From the NCBI RefSeq assembly GCF_003479605.1, contig NZ_QUHR01000009.1:1-64000 (forward strand): a stretch of 64,000 bases of DNA, given 5' to 3'. The position numbers and the translations under genes are program-made. Shown in pieces: positions 18,255 to 28,704 of this stretch. Under the pieces are notes generated by a model. That model had not been told where the DNA came from. It saw only the letters and a program-made list of their open reading frames with translations, and made no database searches. The stretch comes from Roseburia sp. AF12-17LB (GTDB taxonomy: Bacteria > Bacillota > Clostridia > Lachnospirales > Lachnospiraceae). Position 1 is the stretch's first letter. Each line of letters begins with the position of its first letter.

Positions 18255-19145
18255 ATGTCTATTTACAAAGGTTCCGGAGTTGCAATTGTAACCCCGATGA
18301 AAGCAAATGAAGAAGTTAACTATGACAAATTAGCAGAATTAATTGAAGAACAGATTTCTGAAGGTACAGACTGTATCGTAATTGCAGGAACAACAGGAGA
18401 GAGTTCTACCTTATCCATGGAAGAACATCACAAAGTAATCTGTGCAGCAGTAGAATTTGCAAAACACAGAGTTCCGGTAGTAGCAGGAACCGGTTCTAAC
18501 TCAACGGAGACAGCAATCCAGTTGACCCAAGAAGCAGAAGAAGCAGGAGCAGACGGAGCACTTATCGTAACTCCATATTATAATAAGGCAACACAGAAAG
18601 GTTTAATCGGACATTATTCTAAGATTGCACAGGAAACAAGACTTCCGATTATCATGTATAATGTACCGGGAAGAACCGGATGTAACCTTCTGCCGGAGAC
18701 AGTTGCAGAATTATTCCGCACCCAGGAAAATATTGTTGGATTAAAAGAAGCAACCGGTAACCTTGCACAGGCATCTAAGACCATGTACTTAACCGATGGA
18801 AAGCTTGATTTATATTCCGGAGAAGACGGACTGGTTGTACCACTTATGTCCATTGGCGGAATCGGAGTAATTTCCGTATGGGCAAACCTTGCTCCGGCAA
18901 AAGTGCATAATATGTGTGAAAGCTTCTTCAAAGGAGACCTTGCAACAGCAAATCAGTTACAGAGAGAAGCCCTTCCATTGATTGATGCATTATTCTGTGA
19001 AGTAAACCCGATTCCGGTAAAAGAAGCATTAAATCTTATGGGCAAGAACGTCGGACCGCTTCGTTCCCCGCTTTGCGAGATGGAGCCAGCCAATAAGGAG
19101 AGACTGATTCAGGCAATGCGTACATATGGATTAAAATTAGTATAA
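18255..19145 (+). CDS. dapA: 4-hydroxy-tetrahydrodipicolinate synthase
   Basis: This 296-residue TIM-barrel enzyme condenses pyruvate with aspartate semialdehyde, the committed step to lysine, diaminopimelate and dipicolinate. GTTGESSTL binds the substrate, YNVPGRTG is conserved, and the Schiff-base lysine lies in VGLKEATGN. The start follows GTGGAGGAA. It is the first gene after the lysine riboswitch and is followed 19 bases later by dapB. Codon use is rich in preferred A- and T-ending codons, as in well-expressed genes of this genome. Confidence 0.97.
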   Translation: MSIYKGSGVAIVTPMKANEEVNYDKLAELIEEQISEGTDCIVIAGTTGESSTLSMEEHHKVICAAVEFAKHRVPVVAGTGSNSTETAIQLTQEAEEAGADGALIVTPYYNKATQKGLIGHYSKIAQETRLPIIMYNVPGRTGCNLLPETVAELFRTQENIVGLKEATGNLAQASKTMYLTDGKLDLYSGEDGLVVPLMSIGGIGVISVWANLAPAKVHNMCESFFKGDLATANQLQREALPLIDALFCEVNPIPVKEALNLMGKNVGPLRSPLCEMEPANKERLIQAMRTYGLKLV

Positions 19146-19164
19146 GAAACTGGAGATGATAGAG

Positions 19165-19926
19165 ATGACAAAAGTAATCATGCATGGCTGTAATGGAAAA
19201 ATGGGTCAGGTAATAACCGGCCTGATTGCACAGGACGAAGATGTGGAGATTGTAGCCGGAATTGATACCTATGATGAGAAGAAAAATGATTATCCGGTAT
19301 ATAAGACCATCCGGGAATGCCAGATTACAGCAGATGTTGTGATTGATTTTTCCAATGCCAAGGCAGTTGATGAACTGTTAAATTACTGTGGAGAGAAGAA
19401 GCTTCCGCTGGTACTTTGCACCACCGGTTTATCCGAGGACCAGCTGGCGAAAGTTACTGAGACCAGCAAAGAGACTGCAATTTTAAAATCTGCCAATATG
19501 TCACTTGGAATCAATACCTTAATGGATTTATTGCAGACTGCTATAAAGAAGCTTGCACCTGCCGGCTTTGATGTGGAAATCGTAGAGAAACATCATAACC
19601 AGAAGCTGGATGCGCCGAGTGGAACTGCTCTTGCATTAGCAGATGCCATGAATGAAGCTATGGACAATACCTATTCCTATAAATTAGACAGGAGCAGTGA
19701 GCGGAAGAAGAGAGATGCAAAAGAAATCGGTATTCAGGCAGTCCGTGGAGGAAGCATTGTTGGTGAACATGAAGTAATCTTCGCAGGAACTGATGAAGTG
19801 ATTGAATTTAAGCATACGGCATATTCTAAGGCAATCTTTGGGAAAGGAGCTGTAGAAGCAGCAAAGTTCTTAAAGGGAAAACCTGCCGGAATGTATGATA
19901 TGCATGATGTAATCCGTGCAGAGTAG
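19165..19926 (+). CDS. dapB: 4-hydroxy-tetrahydrodipicolinate reductase
   Basis: This 253-residue enzyme reduces the DapA product with NAD(P)H. The N-terminus MTKVIMHGCNGKMGQVI holds the dinucleotide-binding glycines; EKHHNQKLDAPSGTAL is the catalytic and substrate-binding segment. I place the start at 19165 because GGAG at 19152-19155 abuts an earlier in-frame ATG but is well spaced for this one. It forms an operon with dapA under the lysine riboswitch. A strong bidirectional terminator follows. Confidence 0.96.
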   Translation: MTKVIMHGCNGKMGQVITGLIAQDEDVEIVAGIDTYDEKKNDYPVYKTIRECQITADVVIDFSNAKAVDELLNYCGEKKLPLVLCTTGLSEDQLAKVTETSKETAILKSANMSLGINTLMDLLQTAIKKLAPAGFDVEIVEKHHNQKLDAPSGTALALADAMNEAMDNTYSYKLDRSSERKKRDAKEIGIQAVRGGSIVGEHEVIFAGTDEVIEFKHTAYSKAIFGKGAVEAAKFLKGKPAGMYDMHDVIRAE

Positions 19927-19956
19927 AGTTGGGCACGCATATAATTACAAAATAAG

Positions 19957-20001
19957 AAATCCCCGGTATCATATCCGAAAAAGATATGATACCGGGGATT
20001 T
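19957..20001. terminator. Bidirectional terminator between dapB and asnA
   Basis: A perfect 19-base stem (19957-19975 with 19983-20001, core TCCCCGGTATCATATC) has a 7-base loop and A/T tails, and serves the convergent genes. Confidence 0.92.
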
Positions 20002-20022
20002 AATATTTACGCATAGTTCGTT

Positions 20023-21033
20023 TTACAATAACTGGATACCTGCATCTGCTGCAGCCTTGCACATGTCTTCCGGCCAGAGAGAAGACTGGACTTCTCCGAT
20101 ATGGGCCTTACGAAGGAAGAACATACAGATACGGGACTGTCCGATTCCTCCACCGATGGTATATGGAAGTTTGCCATCAATGATTGCTTTCTGGAAAGGA
20201 AGCTTAGCACGTTCCGGGCAGCCTGCTTTATCAAGCTGTGAGAGCAGTGCAGCCTTGTCTACACGGATTCCCATGGAAGATAATTCCAGTGCAATATCAA
20301 GGACAGGATAGTATACTAAGATGTCGGCATTTAAAGACCAGTCATCGTAGTCCGGGGCACGTCCGTCATGACGCTCGCCGGATTCTAAGACATCACCAAT
20401 CTGTAAGATGCAGACAGCACCCTTTGCCTTGGTTATGTAATATTCACGCTCCTTTGGAGTATTTTCAGGGAACATATCCTCTAATTCCTGAGTGGTAATG
20501 AAGAAGATATCATGCGGAAGAATCTCTTCAATATAATCGTACTGGATAGCCATATATTTTTCTGTTTTACGAAGACATTTGTATACAGTACGGACAGTAT
20601 CTTTTAAAGTTTCCATGCTGCGGTCTTTCTTTGCAATGACTTTTTCCCAGTCCCACTGGTCTACGAAGATAGAGTGGATATTATCTGCGATTTCATCGCG
20701 GCGGATAGCATTCATATCGGTGTAAAGACCTTCGCCCTCTTTGAAATCATAATGCTTTAAGGCATAACGTTTCCATTTAGCAAGAGAGTGAACAACTTCT
20801 GCTTTACGCTCATTCTGTTCTTTGATGGTGAACGTAACCGGACGCTCCACACCATTTAAGTTATCATTTAATCCGGAATCAGGGTCAACGAAAAGTGGTG
20901 CTGAAACACGGGAAAGGTTTAAACGCAGGGAAAGCAGATTCTGGAAGAAATCTTTCACTGTTTTAATCGCAATCTGTGTATCATGCAGGTTAAGTTGAGA
21001 CTGATAATTTTTTGGTATAATCAGATGTTCCAT
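20023..21033 (-). CDS. asnA: Aspartate-ammonia ligase
   Basis: This 336-residue cytoplasmic enzyme makes asparagine from aspartate, ammonia and ATP, and is related to class II aminoacyl-tRNA synthetases. Recognisable segments are LSLRLNLSRVSAPLF near the N-terminus, VDQWDWEKVI and the C-terminal GGGIGQSRICMFFLRKAHIGEVQ. Length fits AsnA. The start follows AAAGGAGC. No T-box is visible in its short leader. It complements the glutamine-dependent AsnB encoded at 10801-12654. Confidence 0.96.
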   Translation of the reverse strand: MEHLIIPKNYQSQLNLHDTQIAIKTVKDFFQNLLSLRLNLSRVSAPLFVDPDSGLNDNLNGVERPVTFTIKEQNERKAEVVHSLAKWKRYALKHYDFKEGEGLYTDMNAIRRDEIADNIHSIFVDQWDWEKVIAKKDRSMETLKDTVRTVYKCLRKTEKYMAIQYDYIEEILPHDIFFITTQELEDMFPENTPKEREYYITKAKGAVCILQIGDVLESGERHDGRAPDYDDWSLNADILVYYPVLDIALELSSMGIRVDKAALLSQLDKAGCPERAKLPFQKAIIDGKLPYTIGGGIGQSRICMFFLRKAHIGEVQSSLWPEDMCKAAADAGIQLL

Positions 21034-21096
21034 AATAGCTCCTTTTTCATTTTAGTCTGCAATTATTATAGCACAGCAATTCGAGTTTGCAATGGA

Positions 21097-21756
21097 TTAT
21101 TTGTTTAAAAAAGAGTACAGAAGCGGATATAATTTATCACTGTGTTCAATATAACTTCCATGACCTTCTCCCGGAACAATAACCAGAGTGGCATGCTCAA
21201 TATTTTCTGCAATCTTTTTTGTAACCTTTTTCTTGATTAAATCTTTTTCGCCGGCTAAGACAAGGGTTGGAATCTTGATTTTATGTAAGTCCACCGGCTG
21301 GATATCTGGCTCATTGAGCATCATTGTGGAAAAAGGATTCGGATTCTTTTTGCATTCCCTGCGGATGCGGCGGTAGTCTCTTCCTTTGATGTCCTTTGGC
21401 GTCAGGTTTGCACCGCTGATCATAAGCTTGGAGAGCTTATCCGGGTATTTCGAAGCTAAGAGAAGTCCGACGATACCGCCGTCACTGAAGCCATAAAAGA
21501 GAGGGGCCTTTAATTCTAAGGCATCAATAAAAGCTGCCATGTCGTCTGCCATATCCATGTAATGAAGTTCTTTTGGAGAAGCAGAAAGACCGTGACCTCT
21601 GGAATCGATGGCATAAACGGTATAATGTTCGGCAAGCTCCGGAATCAGTACATCAAAAATTTCGTGGGTTTCGCCATTTCCATGCACTAGCAGGAAAGGC
21701 TGCCCTTCGCCATATTTTTCATAATAGAGAATCTGACCATTTAATTGAATATACAT
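21097..21756 (-). CDS. Alpha/beta-fold hydrolase
   Basis: This 219-residue protein is a compact alpha/beta hydrolase. It shows the oxyanion segment LLVHGNGE, the nucleophile elbow GFSDGG with Ser, a conserved DSRGHGLSA segment, the acid in LAGEKDLI and the catalytic His in GEGHGSYI. Substrate cannot be deduced; such proteins include esterases and lactonases. There is no signal peptide. It lies 63 bases upstream of asnA's start on the same strand and may be independent. Confidence 0.85.
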   Translation of the reverse strand: MYIQLNGQILYYEKYGEGQPFLLVHGNGETHEIFDVLIPELAEHYTVYAIDSRGHGLSASPKELHYMDMADDMAAFIDALELKAPLFYGFSDGGIVGLLLASKYPDKLSKLMISGANLTPKDIKGRDYRRIRRECKKNPNPFSTMMLNEPDIQPVDLHKIKIPTLVLAGEKDLIKKKVTKKIAENIEHATLVIVPGEGHGSYIEHSDKLYPLLYSFLNK

Positions 21757-21856
21757 AATGATTATCGTCCTTTAAAATTGATTATTTTGTCATTCTATTT
21801 TATAGTAAAGGTAATTCAACTTTTTTAGTGTAGCATTTTATAAAGGAGAAAACAAG

Positions 21857-22345
21857 ATGGAGACAGAACATGTTATGCATACTTTTGCCCCGGTATACGA
21901 TAAAAAATCCAGAGTATTAATCTTAGGCACGTTCCCGTCGGTCAAGTCGAGAGAGAACCGGTTTTACTACGGCCATCCGAGAAACCGCTTCTGGAAAGTA
22001 ACGGCGGCAGTATGCGGCTGTGAGGTCCCAGAGACGATAGAAGAAAAGAAGGCATTTCTTCTTGAAAATCATATTGCTATCTGGGATGTTATTGCATCCT
22101 GCGACATAGCAGGATCTTCAGACAGCAGCATAACAAATGTTGTGGCGAATGATATTGAACGGCTGTTAACGGAGGCTCCCATCGAGGCTGTTTTCCTAAA
22201 TGGCGCAAAAGCCTACGAATTATTTATGAAATACTGTTCCTGTAAGGATAAGGCAGAAATCTGCAAGCTGCCGTCCACCAGTCCTGCCAATGCTGCATGG
22301 AGTCTGGAGCGGCTGATAGAAGAATGGAAGAAAATCAGGAGATAG
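21857..22345 (+). CDS. Hypoxanthine-DNA glycosylase (UDG superfamily, family 6)
   Basis: This 162-residue protein resembles the DNA-deoxyinosine glycosylases of the uracil-DNA glycosylase superfamily, which remove hypoxanthine left by adenine deamination. The N-terminal LILGTFPSVKSRE block, FYYGHPRNRFW, WDVIASCDIAGSSDSSI and the C-terminal LPSTSPANAAWS are all family marks. Length is normal. It ends 6 bases before the PRD regulator, so the two are likely cotranscribed, although their functions are unrelated. Confidence 0.87.
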   Translation: METEHVMHTFAPVYDKKSRVLILGTFPSVKSRENRFYYGHPRNRFWKVTAAVCGCEVPETIEEKKAFLLENHIAIWDVIASCDIAGSSDSSITNVVANDIERLLTEAPIEAVFLNGAKAYELFMKYCSCKDKAEICKLPSTSPANAAWSLERLIEEWKKIRR

Positions 22346-22351
22346 GATGAA

Positions 22352-24106
22352 ATGTATACAGACAGACAGTTAAAGATTATAGCGGTCTTAAAAAGTGCAG
22401 ATGGCTGGATGAGTGGTTCCCTTCTGCGGGAAAATATCGGGGTGAGCAGCAGGACACTGCAGATGGATATTAAGGCAATCAATGAGAAACAGTCAGGAGA
22501 GCCTCTGATACAGTCTAATAACCGGCTGGGGTATCTTTTGAAAAATAAGATTGCATTAGAGCAGGAACAGAAAAGTTGCGGACAGGAGAACTATGTGCAT
22601 TCCAAGCAGATTATTACTTTGCTGCTGTTTGAAAAGGAGTATACCAGTATTGGAACGATTTCTGAGCGATTATTCCTTTCCCGGTCATCTGTAACTTCTG
22701 ACCTGCCGCAGGTAAAGCGGATTATAAGCCGCACGCCGGGGGCAGATCTTTTGGTATCCGGACAATATGGACTTAAGATTCAGGCATCGGAGAATGTAAA
22801 GAGAATCATGTGCATGAAGACCATGCAGAGCAGACAGGATTATCATATGTTGTTTTCGGAAGAAGAGATGGAGCAGTTTGCAGAAAATCAGAAAAAGTTA
22901 CAGGCTGTTCTGGCAGAAGTATTTACCAGAAACCAGTTTATCGTATCGGGAGAAGCCTATCATGATTTTGCACGTTATCTTGCGGTCTGCATGATGCGAA
23001 GCCAGATGGGATTTCCAGTAACAGAAGGAGAGGACAGCATCAACCGTCCGGGCAGACTGGCAATGGAGCTGGTGGAAGAGATAGAGAAAGTCTGCGGATA
23101 TCATTTTCCGGAAATGGAAATGCAGAATGTAGAGGCACGGTTAAAGGAATTGAATATGGTCTGTAAGGAGACGGACATTCAACTGGATATGCTGCAGAAA
23201 TTAGAAGTATTTATCCAGCGGGTGCAGGAGGAAACCGGACTTAAATTGCAGGTGGAGCGGGATCTTTTAGAGGTTTTATCAGACCATGTGTCAAGAATGG
23301 AACTCCGGATTCAGAACGGTCGTAATAATATCGGAAATCATACCAAAGAAATGGCGAAGCGGTATCCGCTGGAAATGCATCTTTTAAGAACCTGTTTAAG
23401 TCCTGTTTTAAATACAGAGATTCCGGATGCGGAAATGGGCTATCTGGTGCTTTATTTTGCATCAGCCATTGAACGTAACAGAAGAAAGCCGGATATTTTA
23501 TTTATCAGTGACCAGAGTGCCAGCAGCATTTATAATGTACAGAATAAATTAAAAAGCTTCTTAGGGGAGCGAATCAGTGAAATAACAGTTATCCCGGAAT
23601 ATTTATTTGAACAGAGAAAAGAACGGTATTGCCGGAATTACCAGCTTCGGATTACATCGGAAAAGGAGCTGGTATTAAAGGATGCTTCCTTTACTTATCT
23701 CGACCTTTTTGCAGACAATGAGCAGATTATGCGGCTGGGGAGAAATGTTGATAAGCTTGAAAATAACTACTGGAAGGAAACGGAAGAAAAGCTCCGGAAA
23801 AAATATGGCACAAAGGACAGTCTGTATCTGATAGAAGAAGTGGCAGACTTTGAAGATTTAAAGAAAAGAATCGGCTATGGATATCCGGAACGGAAGGTGT
23901 CGGAGGAGACCATCGGAAGCAGCCGTCTTTCTATGATTGACCATGAGCAGGATGGAAGAAATAAGATTTATCGTATTTATCTTAAAAAGCCATTTGCTTA
24001 TGGCGGTAAGCAGATTACAGAAGTTATTGCAGCACATTATGGCGGAGAAGGGGATATGATAGAATTCTTTGACTATGTAAAAGAGCTGTTAGGTGGACAG
24101 AGCTAG
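22352..24106 (+). CDS. PRD-containing transcriptional regulator, BglG/LicR type
   Basis: This 584-residue regulator has an N-terminal helix-turn-helix (about 5-50), a second winged helix of the Mga type (about 85-140), two PTS regulation domains (about 170-390) and a PTS IIB-like region (about 390-480). Such LicR/ManR-type proteins activate a nearby PTS operon and are controlled by phosphorylation of PRD histidines by HPr and EII. The final part shows only weak likeness to EIIA. The downstream operon promoter has a good -10 but a poor -35, as expected for an activated promoter. No RNA antiterminator site is seen there, so DNA binding rather than antitermination is likely. Confidence 0.85.
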   Translation: MYTDRQLKIIAVLKSADGWMSGSLLRENIGVSSRTLQMDIKAINEKQSGEPLIQSNNRLGYLLKNKIALEQEQKSCGQENYVHSKQIITLLLFEKEYTSIGTISERLFLSRSSVTSDLPQVKRIISRTPGADLLVSGQYGLKIQASENVKRIMCMKTMQSRQDYHMLFSEEEMEQFAENQKKLQAVLAEVFTRNQFIVSGEAYHDFARYLAVCMMRSQMGFPVTEGEDSINRPGRLAMELVEEIEKVCGYHFPEMEMQNVEARLKELNMVCKETDIQLDMLQKLEVFIQRVQEETGLKLQVERDLLEVLSDHVSRMELRIQNGRNNIGNHTKEMAKRYPLEMHLLRTCLSPVLNTEIPDAEMGYLVLYFASAIERNRRKPDILFISDQSASSIYNVQNKLKSFLGERISEITVIPEYLFEQRKERYCRNYQLRITSEKELVLKDASFTYLDLFADNEQIMRLGRNVDKLENNYWKETEEKLRKKYGTKDSLYLIEEVADFEDLKKRIGYGYPERKVSEETIGSSRLSMIDHEQDGRNKIYRIYLKKPFAYGGKQITEVIAAHYGGEGDMIEFFDYVKELLGGQS

Positions 24107-24166
24107 GCAGAGGATTTCGCTATTAATGACGCAAAAGTATAAATTTCCTGAAACATAAAAGCATGG

Positions 24167-24172
24167 TATAAT
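24167..24172 (+). promoter_or_regulatory. -10 box of the first beta-glucoside operon
   Basis: A perfect TATAAT (24167-24172) lies 47 bases before the EIIBC start. No good TTGACA is found at the right distance upstream, which suggests dependence on the adjacent PRD activator. Confidence 0.55.
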
Positions 24173-24218
24173 AAGCTTAACAAAATAAATGCGGGTCATT
24201 TATGAAAGGAGAATGTTT

Positions 24219-25619
24219 ATGGGAAAAAATTATGAGAAGCTGGGAGATGAAATTATTACCCGGCTGGGAGGAGAACAAAATATTACCAAGCTGTTTCACT
24301 GTGCTACAAGACTTCGTTTTCAGCTTGCAGATATGTCTAAGGTAGACCTGGAAGGAATCAAGAAGCTGCCGGATGTCATGGGCGTAGTAGAAAGTGTTGG
24401 CGGTGTTCAGGTTATCATTGGAAATGATGTAGCATCCGCTTATGCTGCAATTGTAGCAAAGCATAAGATTGAAAACAGCAGTGATGGCAAGAAGGTTGAA
24501 AAAGCAGATGCAGCACCGGAGAAAAATGGAATTGTATCAAAAATTCTCAATGTGCTTTCTGCCATTTTAGGACCGGCAATTCCACTGATTATGTGTAGTG
24601 GATTGATTTCAGCATTACTGATTATTTTAACCAAGTGCGGACTGAGTACAGAAGGCACAACCTATACCATCATCAGCATGGTTGGAAATGCAGCATTATA
24701 TTTCCTGCCGGTATTACTGGCATATACTTCTGCCAAGAAATTCGGCTGTGATATTATGACCAGTGTTTTCCTTGGTGCAATTATGATTAGTCCGACATTG
24801 ATTGGATTAACGGAGCAGGGAAGCTTTGTATCACTTTTCGGACTGCCGGTGAAAACAGTAAATTACAGCTCTACCGTAATTCCGATTATTTTAACTATCT
24901 GGATCTTCAGCTATGTAGAGAAGCTGGTAGTTAAAATTGTTCCAGCAGCAGTTAAATTTGTATTTAAACCGTTACTGTCTGTTATTATCATGATTCCAGT
25001 TATGTTATGTATTACCGGACCAATCGGAAGCTATTGTGGAGACCTTTTATGCAAAGCACTGACCGCAATCAATAACGTAGCACCTTGGTCTTCTGTATTA
25101 ATTGTTGGCTGTCTTGCACCACTTTTAGTATTAACCGGAATGCATCTTGCATTGATTCCGCTTGTAATGTCCATGTTTGCAACAGCAGGATATGATAATA
25201 TGTTATTCGTTGCATTTATCGGAATGAACTTCTCACAGTTCGGTGTAGCATTAGCTTGTATGTTAAAAACTAAAAATAAAAACCTTCGTACACTGGCATC
25301 TTCCTGTGCAATTACAGCATTCCTGGCAGGAGTTACAGAGCCTACCCTTTATGGAATCTGTGTACGAATGAAGAAACCTTTGATTGCTACCTGGATTGCA
25401 TGTATCGTAAACGCAATCTTCTGTGCAATCTTCAGCGTAAGAGTATACAGCTTCGGTGCTCCATCCTTCTTTACAATGCCGATTTTCTTAAATCCGGATG
25501 GAACGATGAGTAACTTCTATTTTGCAATTGCTGCAGCAGCAATTACCATTGTAGTAAGCTTTGTATCAACCTGGGTGTTAGGATTTGATGACAGCATTTA
25601 TGGAGAGGAAGCAGCTTAA
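24219..25619 (+). CDS. PTS beta-glucoside transporter subunit IIBC
   Basis: This 466-residue membrane permease has a IIB domain with phosphorylated Cys28 in FHCATRLRF and an EIIC domain of about ten membrane segments from residue 105 onward, of the glucose/beta-glucoside class. It imports and phosphorylates a beta-glucoside or related disaccharide. No IIA domain is attached, so phosphate must come from a IIA elsewhere, perhaps the C-terminal domain of the BglP protein at 48217-50157. AAAGGAG at 24205-24211 sets the start at 24219. The stop codon overlaps the next gene's ATG by one base. Confidence 0.9.
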   Translation: MGKNYEKLGDEIITRLGGEQNITKLFHCATRLRFQLADMSKVDLEGIKKLPDVMGVVESVGGVQVIIGNDVASAYAAIVAKHKIENSSDGKKVEKADAAPEKNGIVSKILNVLSAILGPAIPLIMCSGLISALLIILTKCGLSTEGTTYTIISMVGNAALYFLPVLLAYTSAKKFGCDIMTSVFLGAIMISPTLIGLTEQGSFVSLFGLPVKTVNYSSTVIPIILTIWIFSYVEKLVVKIVPAAVKFVFKPLLSVIIMIPVMLCITGPIGSYCGDLLCKALTAINNVAPWSSVLIVGCLAPLLVLTGMHLALIPLVMSMFATAGYDNMLFVAFIGMNFSQFGVALACMLKTKNKNLRTLASSCAITAFLAGVTEPTLYGICVRMKKPLIATWIACIVNAIFCAIFSVRVYSFGAPSFFTMPIFLNPDGTMSNFYFAIAAAAITIVVSFVSTWVLGFDDSIYGEEAA

Positions 25620-26470
25620 TGGAAAAAAGTCTGAATGTAGTGGAAAAAATATCGGATCAGCTTTATGTGATTACGGAGACAGAGAGTGTGCATTGTTATC
25701 TTGTTATAGGAAGTGATAAGGCAATGCTCTTTGACATTGGTTATGGCTATGAAAATATCATGCCACTGGTTCGTACAATTACAGATTTGCCGGTTATGCT
25801 GGTGTTAAGCCACGGTGACCCGGATCATGGTCTTGGAAGCAAATGGTTTGATGAAGTGTGGATACATCCGCTGGACTGGGGAAAGCTTCTTTGGAATGAC
25901 ACTACAGAGATGCGTAAAAAAGCAATGGATTACAGGGTAAATAAAATGCCCTGGACAAAAGAACTGATACCGGAAGAGTTCCCGGAGTGGAGAATCAGCA
26001 GTAGGACGAAACCTCATTTTCTCTGTCATGGGGACAAGATTTCGCTGGGAGATATTGAATTTACGGTATTACATACGCCGGGACACAGCTATGGACATAT
26101 TATGCTTCTGGAAGAGGAGAAAAAATGGCTCTTTTCCGGAGACCAGATATCTGCACATAACATCTGGCATTTTCAGGGAAATGATGTGCAGGCTCCCTTC
26201 CAGAGCACACTTCACAGCTTGAAGGAGCTGGCATTAAAAGTAACAGAGGATTATAAAATTTATCCGGCACATGACATTATTCCGATTCAGAAAAATTATC
26301 TGACAGATTTGATAGACTGTTTCGAATGGGAACTGCAGGAGAATTATAAAAAGGATGCACCATTCCATTCTTTTGCAGGAGACGGTTATCAGCATTTTTA
26401 TCAGACTGTAAATCTCATATATTCTGATGAGCGGCTGGGTGAATTCCTCGGAAGGAAAATAGAGCGATAG
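25619..26470 (+). CDS. MBL-fold metallohydrolase in a PTS operon
   Basis: This 283-residue protein has the metallo-beta-lactamase fold. The metal motif reads H65-G-D67-P-D69-H70, a variant of HxHxDH in which the second His is Asp. Further ligands are His in HTPGHSYGH, Asp in LFSGDQ and His in YPAHD. The gene overlaps the PTS permease by one base (TAATG), so the products are made together. By analogy with UlaG, the MBL-fold lactonase of ascorbate PTS operons, it may hydrolyse a phosphorylated sugar derivative. This role is inferred; the substrate is unknown. Confidence 0.82.
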   Translation: MEKSLNVVEKISDQLYVITETESVHCYLVIGSDKAMLFDIGYGYENIMPLVRTITDLPVMLVLSHGDPDHGLGSKWFDEVWIHPLDWGKLLWNDTTEMRKKAMDYRVNKMPWTKELIPEEFPEWRISSRTKPHFLCHGDKISLGDIEFTVLHTPGHSYGHIMLLEEEKKWLFSGDQISAHNIWHFQGNDVQAPFQSTLHSLKELALKVTEDYKIYPAHDIIPIQKNYLTDLIDCFEWELQENYKKDAPFHSFAGDGYQHFYQTVNLIYSDERLGEFLGRKIER

Positions 26471-26481
26471 GGGGAGTGTAA

Positions 26482-27939
<1,458 letters not shown>

Positions 27940-27958
27940 AGGATGGCGGAGATAAAGA

Positions 27959-28002
27959 GTAAGATGCGTACAGCAGGTATCGGGTATGCATCTTACTTTT
28001 TT
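27959..28002 (+). terminator. Intrinsic terminator after the GH1 gene
   Basis: GTAAGATGC (27959-27967) pairs with GCATCTTAC (27988-27996), followed by TTTTTT. Repeat A2 begins within this T-run. Confidence 0.85.
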
Positions 28003-28063
28003 ACTTTACAGGAAATTGCTTTCCTGTAAAGTAAAAAACGCTCCGCGGGGATGCACACTGCAG
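28001..28063 (+). repeat. Family A repeat, copy 2 (5-prime half only)
   Basis: This copy has the leading hairpin (TTACTTTACAGGAAA, TTGC loop, complement) and the AACGCTCCGCG segment, then stops matching after GCACACTGCAG. The outer stem bases differ from the other copies but still pair. It directly follows a terminator T-run. Confidence 0.8.
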
Positions 28064-28134
28064 CTGTAATATTTGACACAAAAGAAAATGCATGATAAAT
28101 TTACTCTGAAAAAAGAGAAAGAAGGAAGAAACAC

Positions 28135-28614
28135 ATGGAGAAAATAGCAAGCTTTACAATCGACCATATAAAACTGCAGCCGGGTGTCTATGTATCAAGA
28201 AAGGATGCAGTAGGAGACAGTACAGTAACAACCTTTGATTTAAGAATGACATCACCAAATGATGAACCGGTTATGAATACCGCAGAGGTGCATACCATAG
28301 AGCATCTTGGCGCAACCTTTTTAAGAAATGACGCAGAGTATGCCAGCAAGACCGTATACTTTGGACCAATGGGCTGCCGGACAGGCTTTTATTTATTGCT
28401 GGCGGGAGACTATACATCCAAAGATATCGTGCCACTGATGATTCGCATGTTTGAATTCATCCGTGACTTTAAAGGTGAGGTACCGGGCGCAAGTCCAAAA
28501 GACTGCGGCAACTATCTTGATATGAACCTTGGTATGGCAAACTATCTGGCAGACCGCTATTTAAATAATGTGCTCTATCATATTGATGATGCACACCTGA
28601 ATTATCCGGCGTAG
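28135..28614 (+). CDS. luxS: S-ribosylhomocysteine lyase
   Basis: This 159-residue enzyme splits S-ribosylhomocysteine into homocysteine and the autoinducer-2 precursor DPD. The metal ligands are His53 and His57 in HTIEH, with Glu56 beside them, and the Cys in PKDCGNYLD. The catalytic Cys81 lies in GPMGCRTGF. Length is canonical. It sits upstream of mtnN, whose product supplies its substrate; together they form the activated methyl cycle that recycles S-adenosylhomocysteine. Confidence 0.97.
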   Translation: MEKIASFTIDHIKLQPGVYVSRKDAVGDSTVTTFDLRMTSPNDEPVMNTAEVHTIEHLGATFLRNDAEYASKTVYFGPMGCRTGFYLLLAGDYTSKDIVPLMIRMFEFIRDFKGEVPGASPKDCGNYLDMNLGMANYLADRYLNNVLYHIDDAHLNYPA

Positions 28615-28704
28615 AGGATGTTTGGAAAATTTGTTTTAAAGCAGATATGAAAAATGTATTGCGTAATGCATAAGTAGGAAATCAGCAGAAAGAGGAAAGA
28701 AAGC

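Noticed and set aside
21034..21096. T-box upstream of asnA
   Set aside because: The gap is about 60 bases and contains no specifier loop or T-box sequence.
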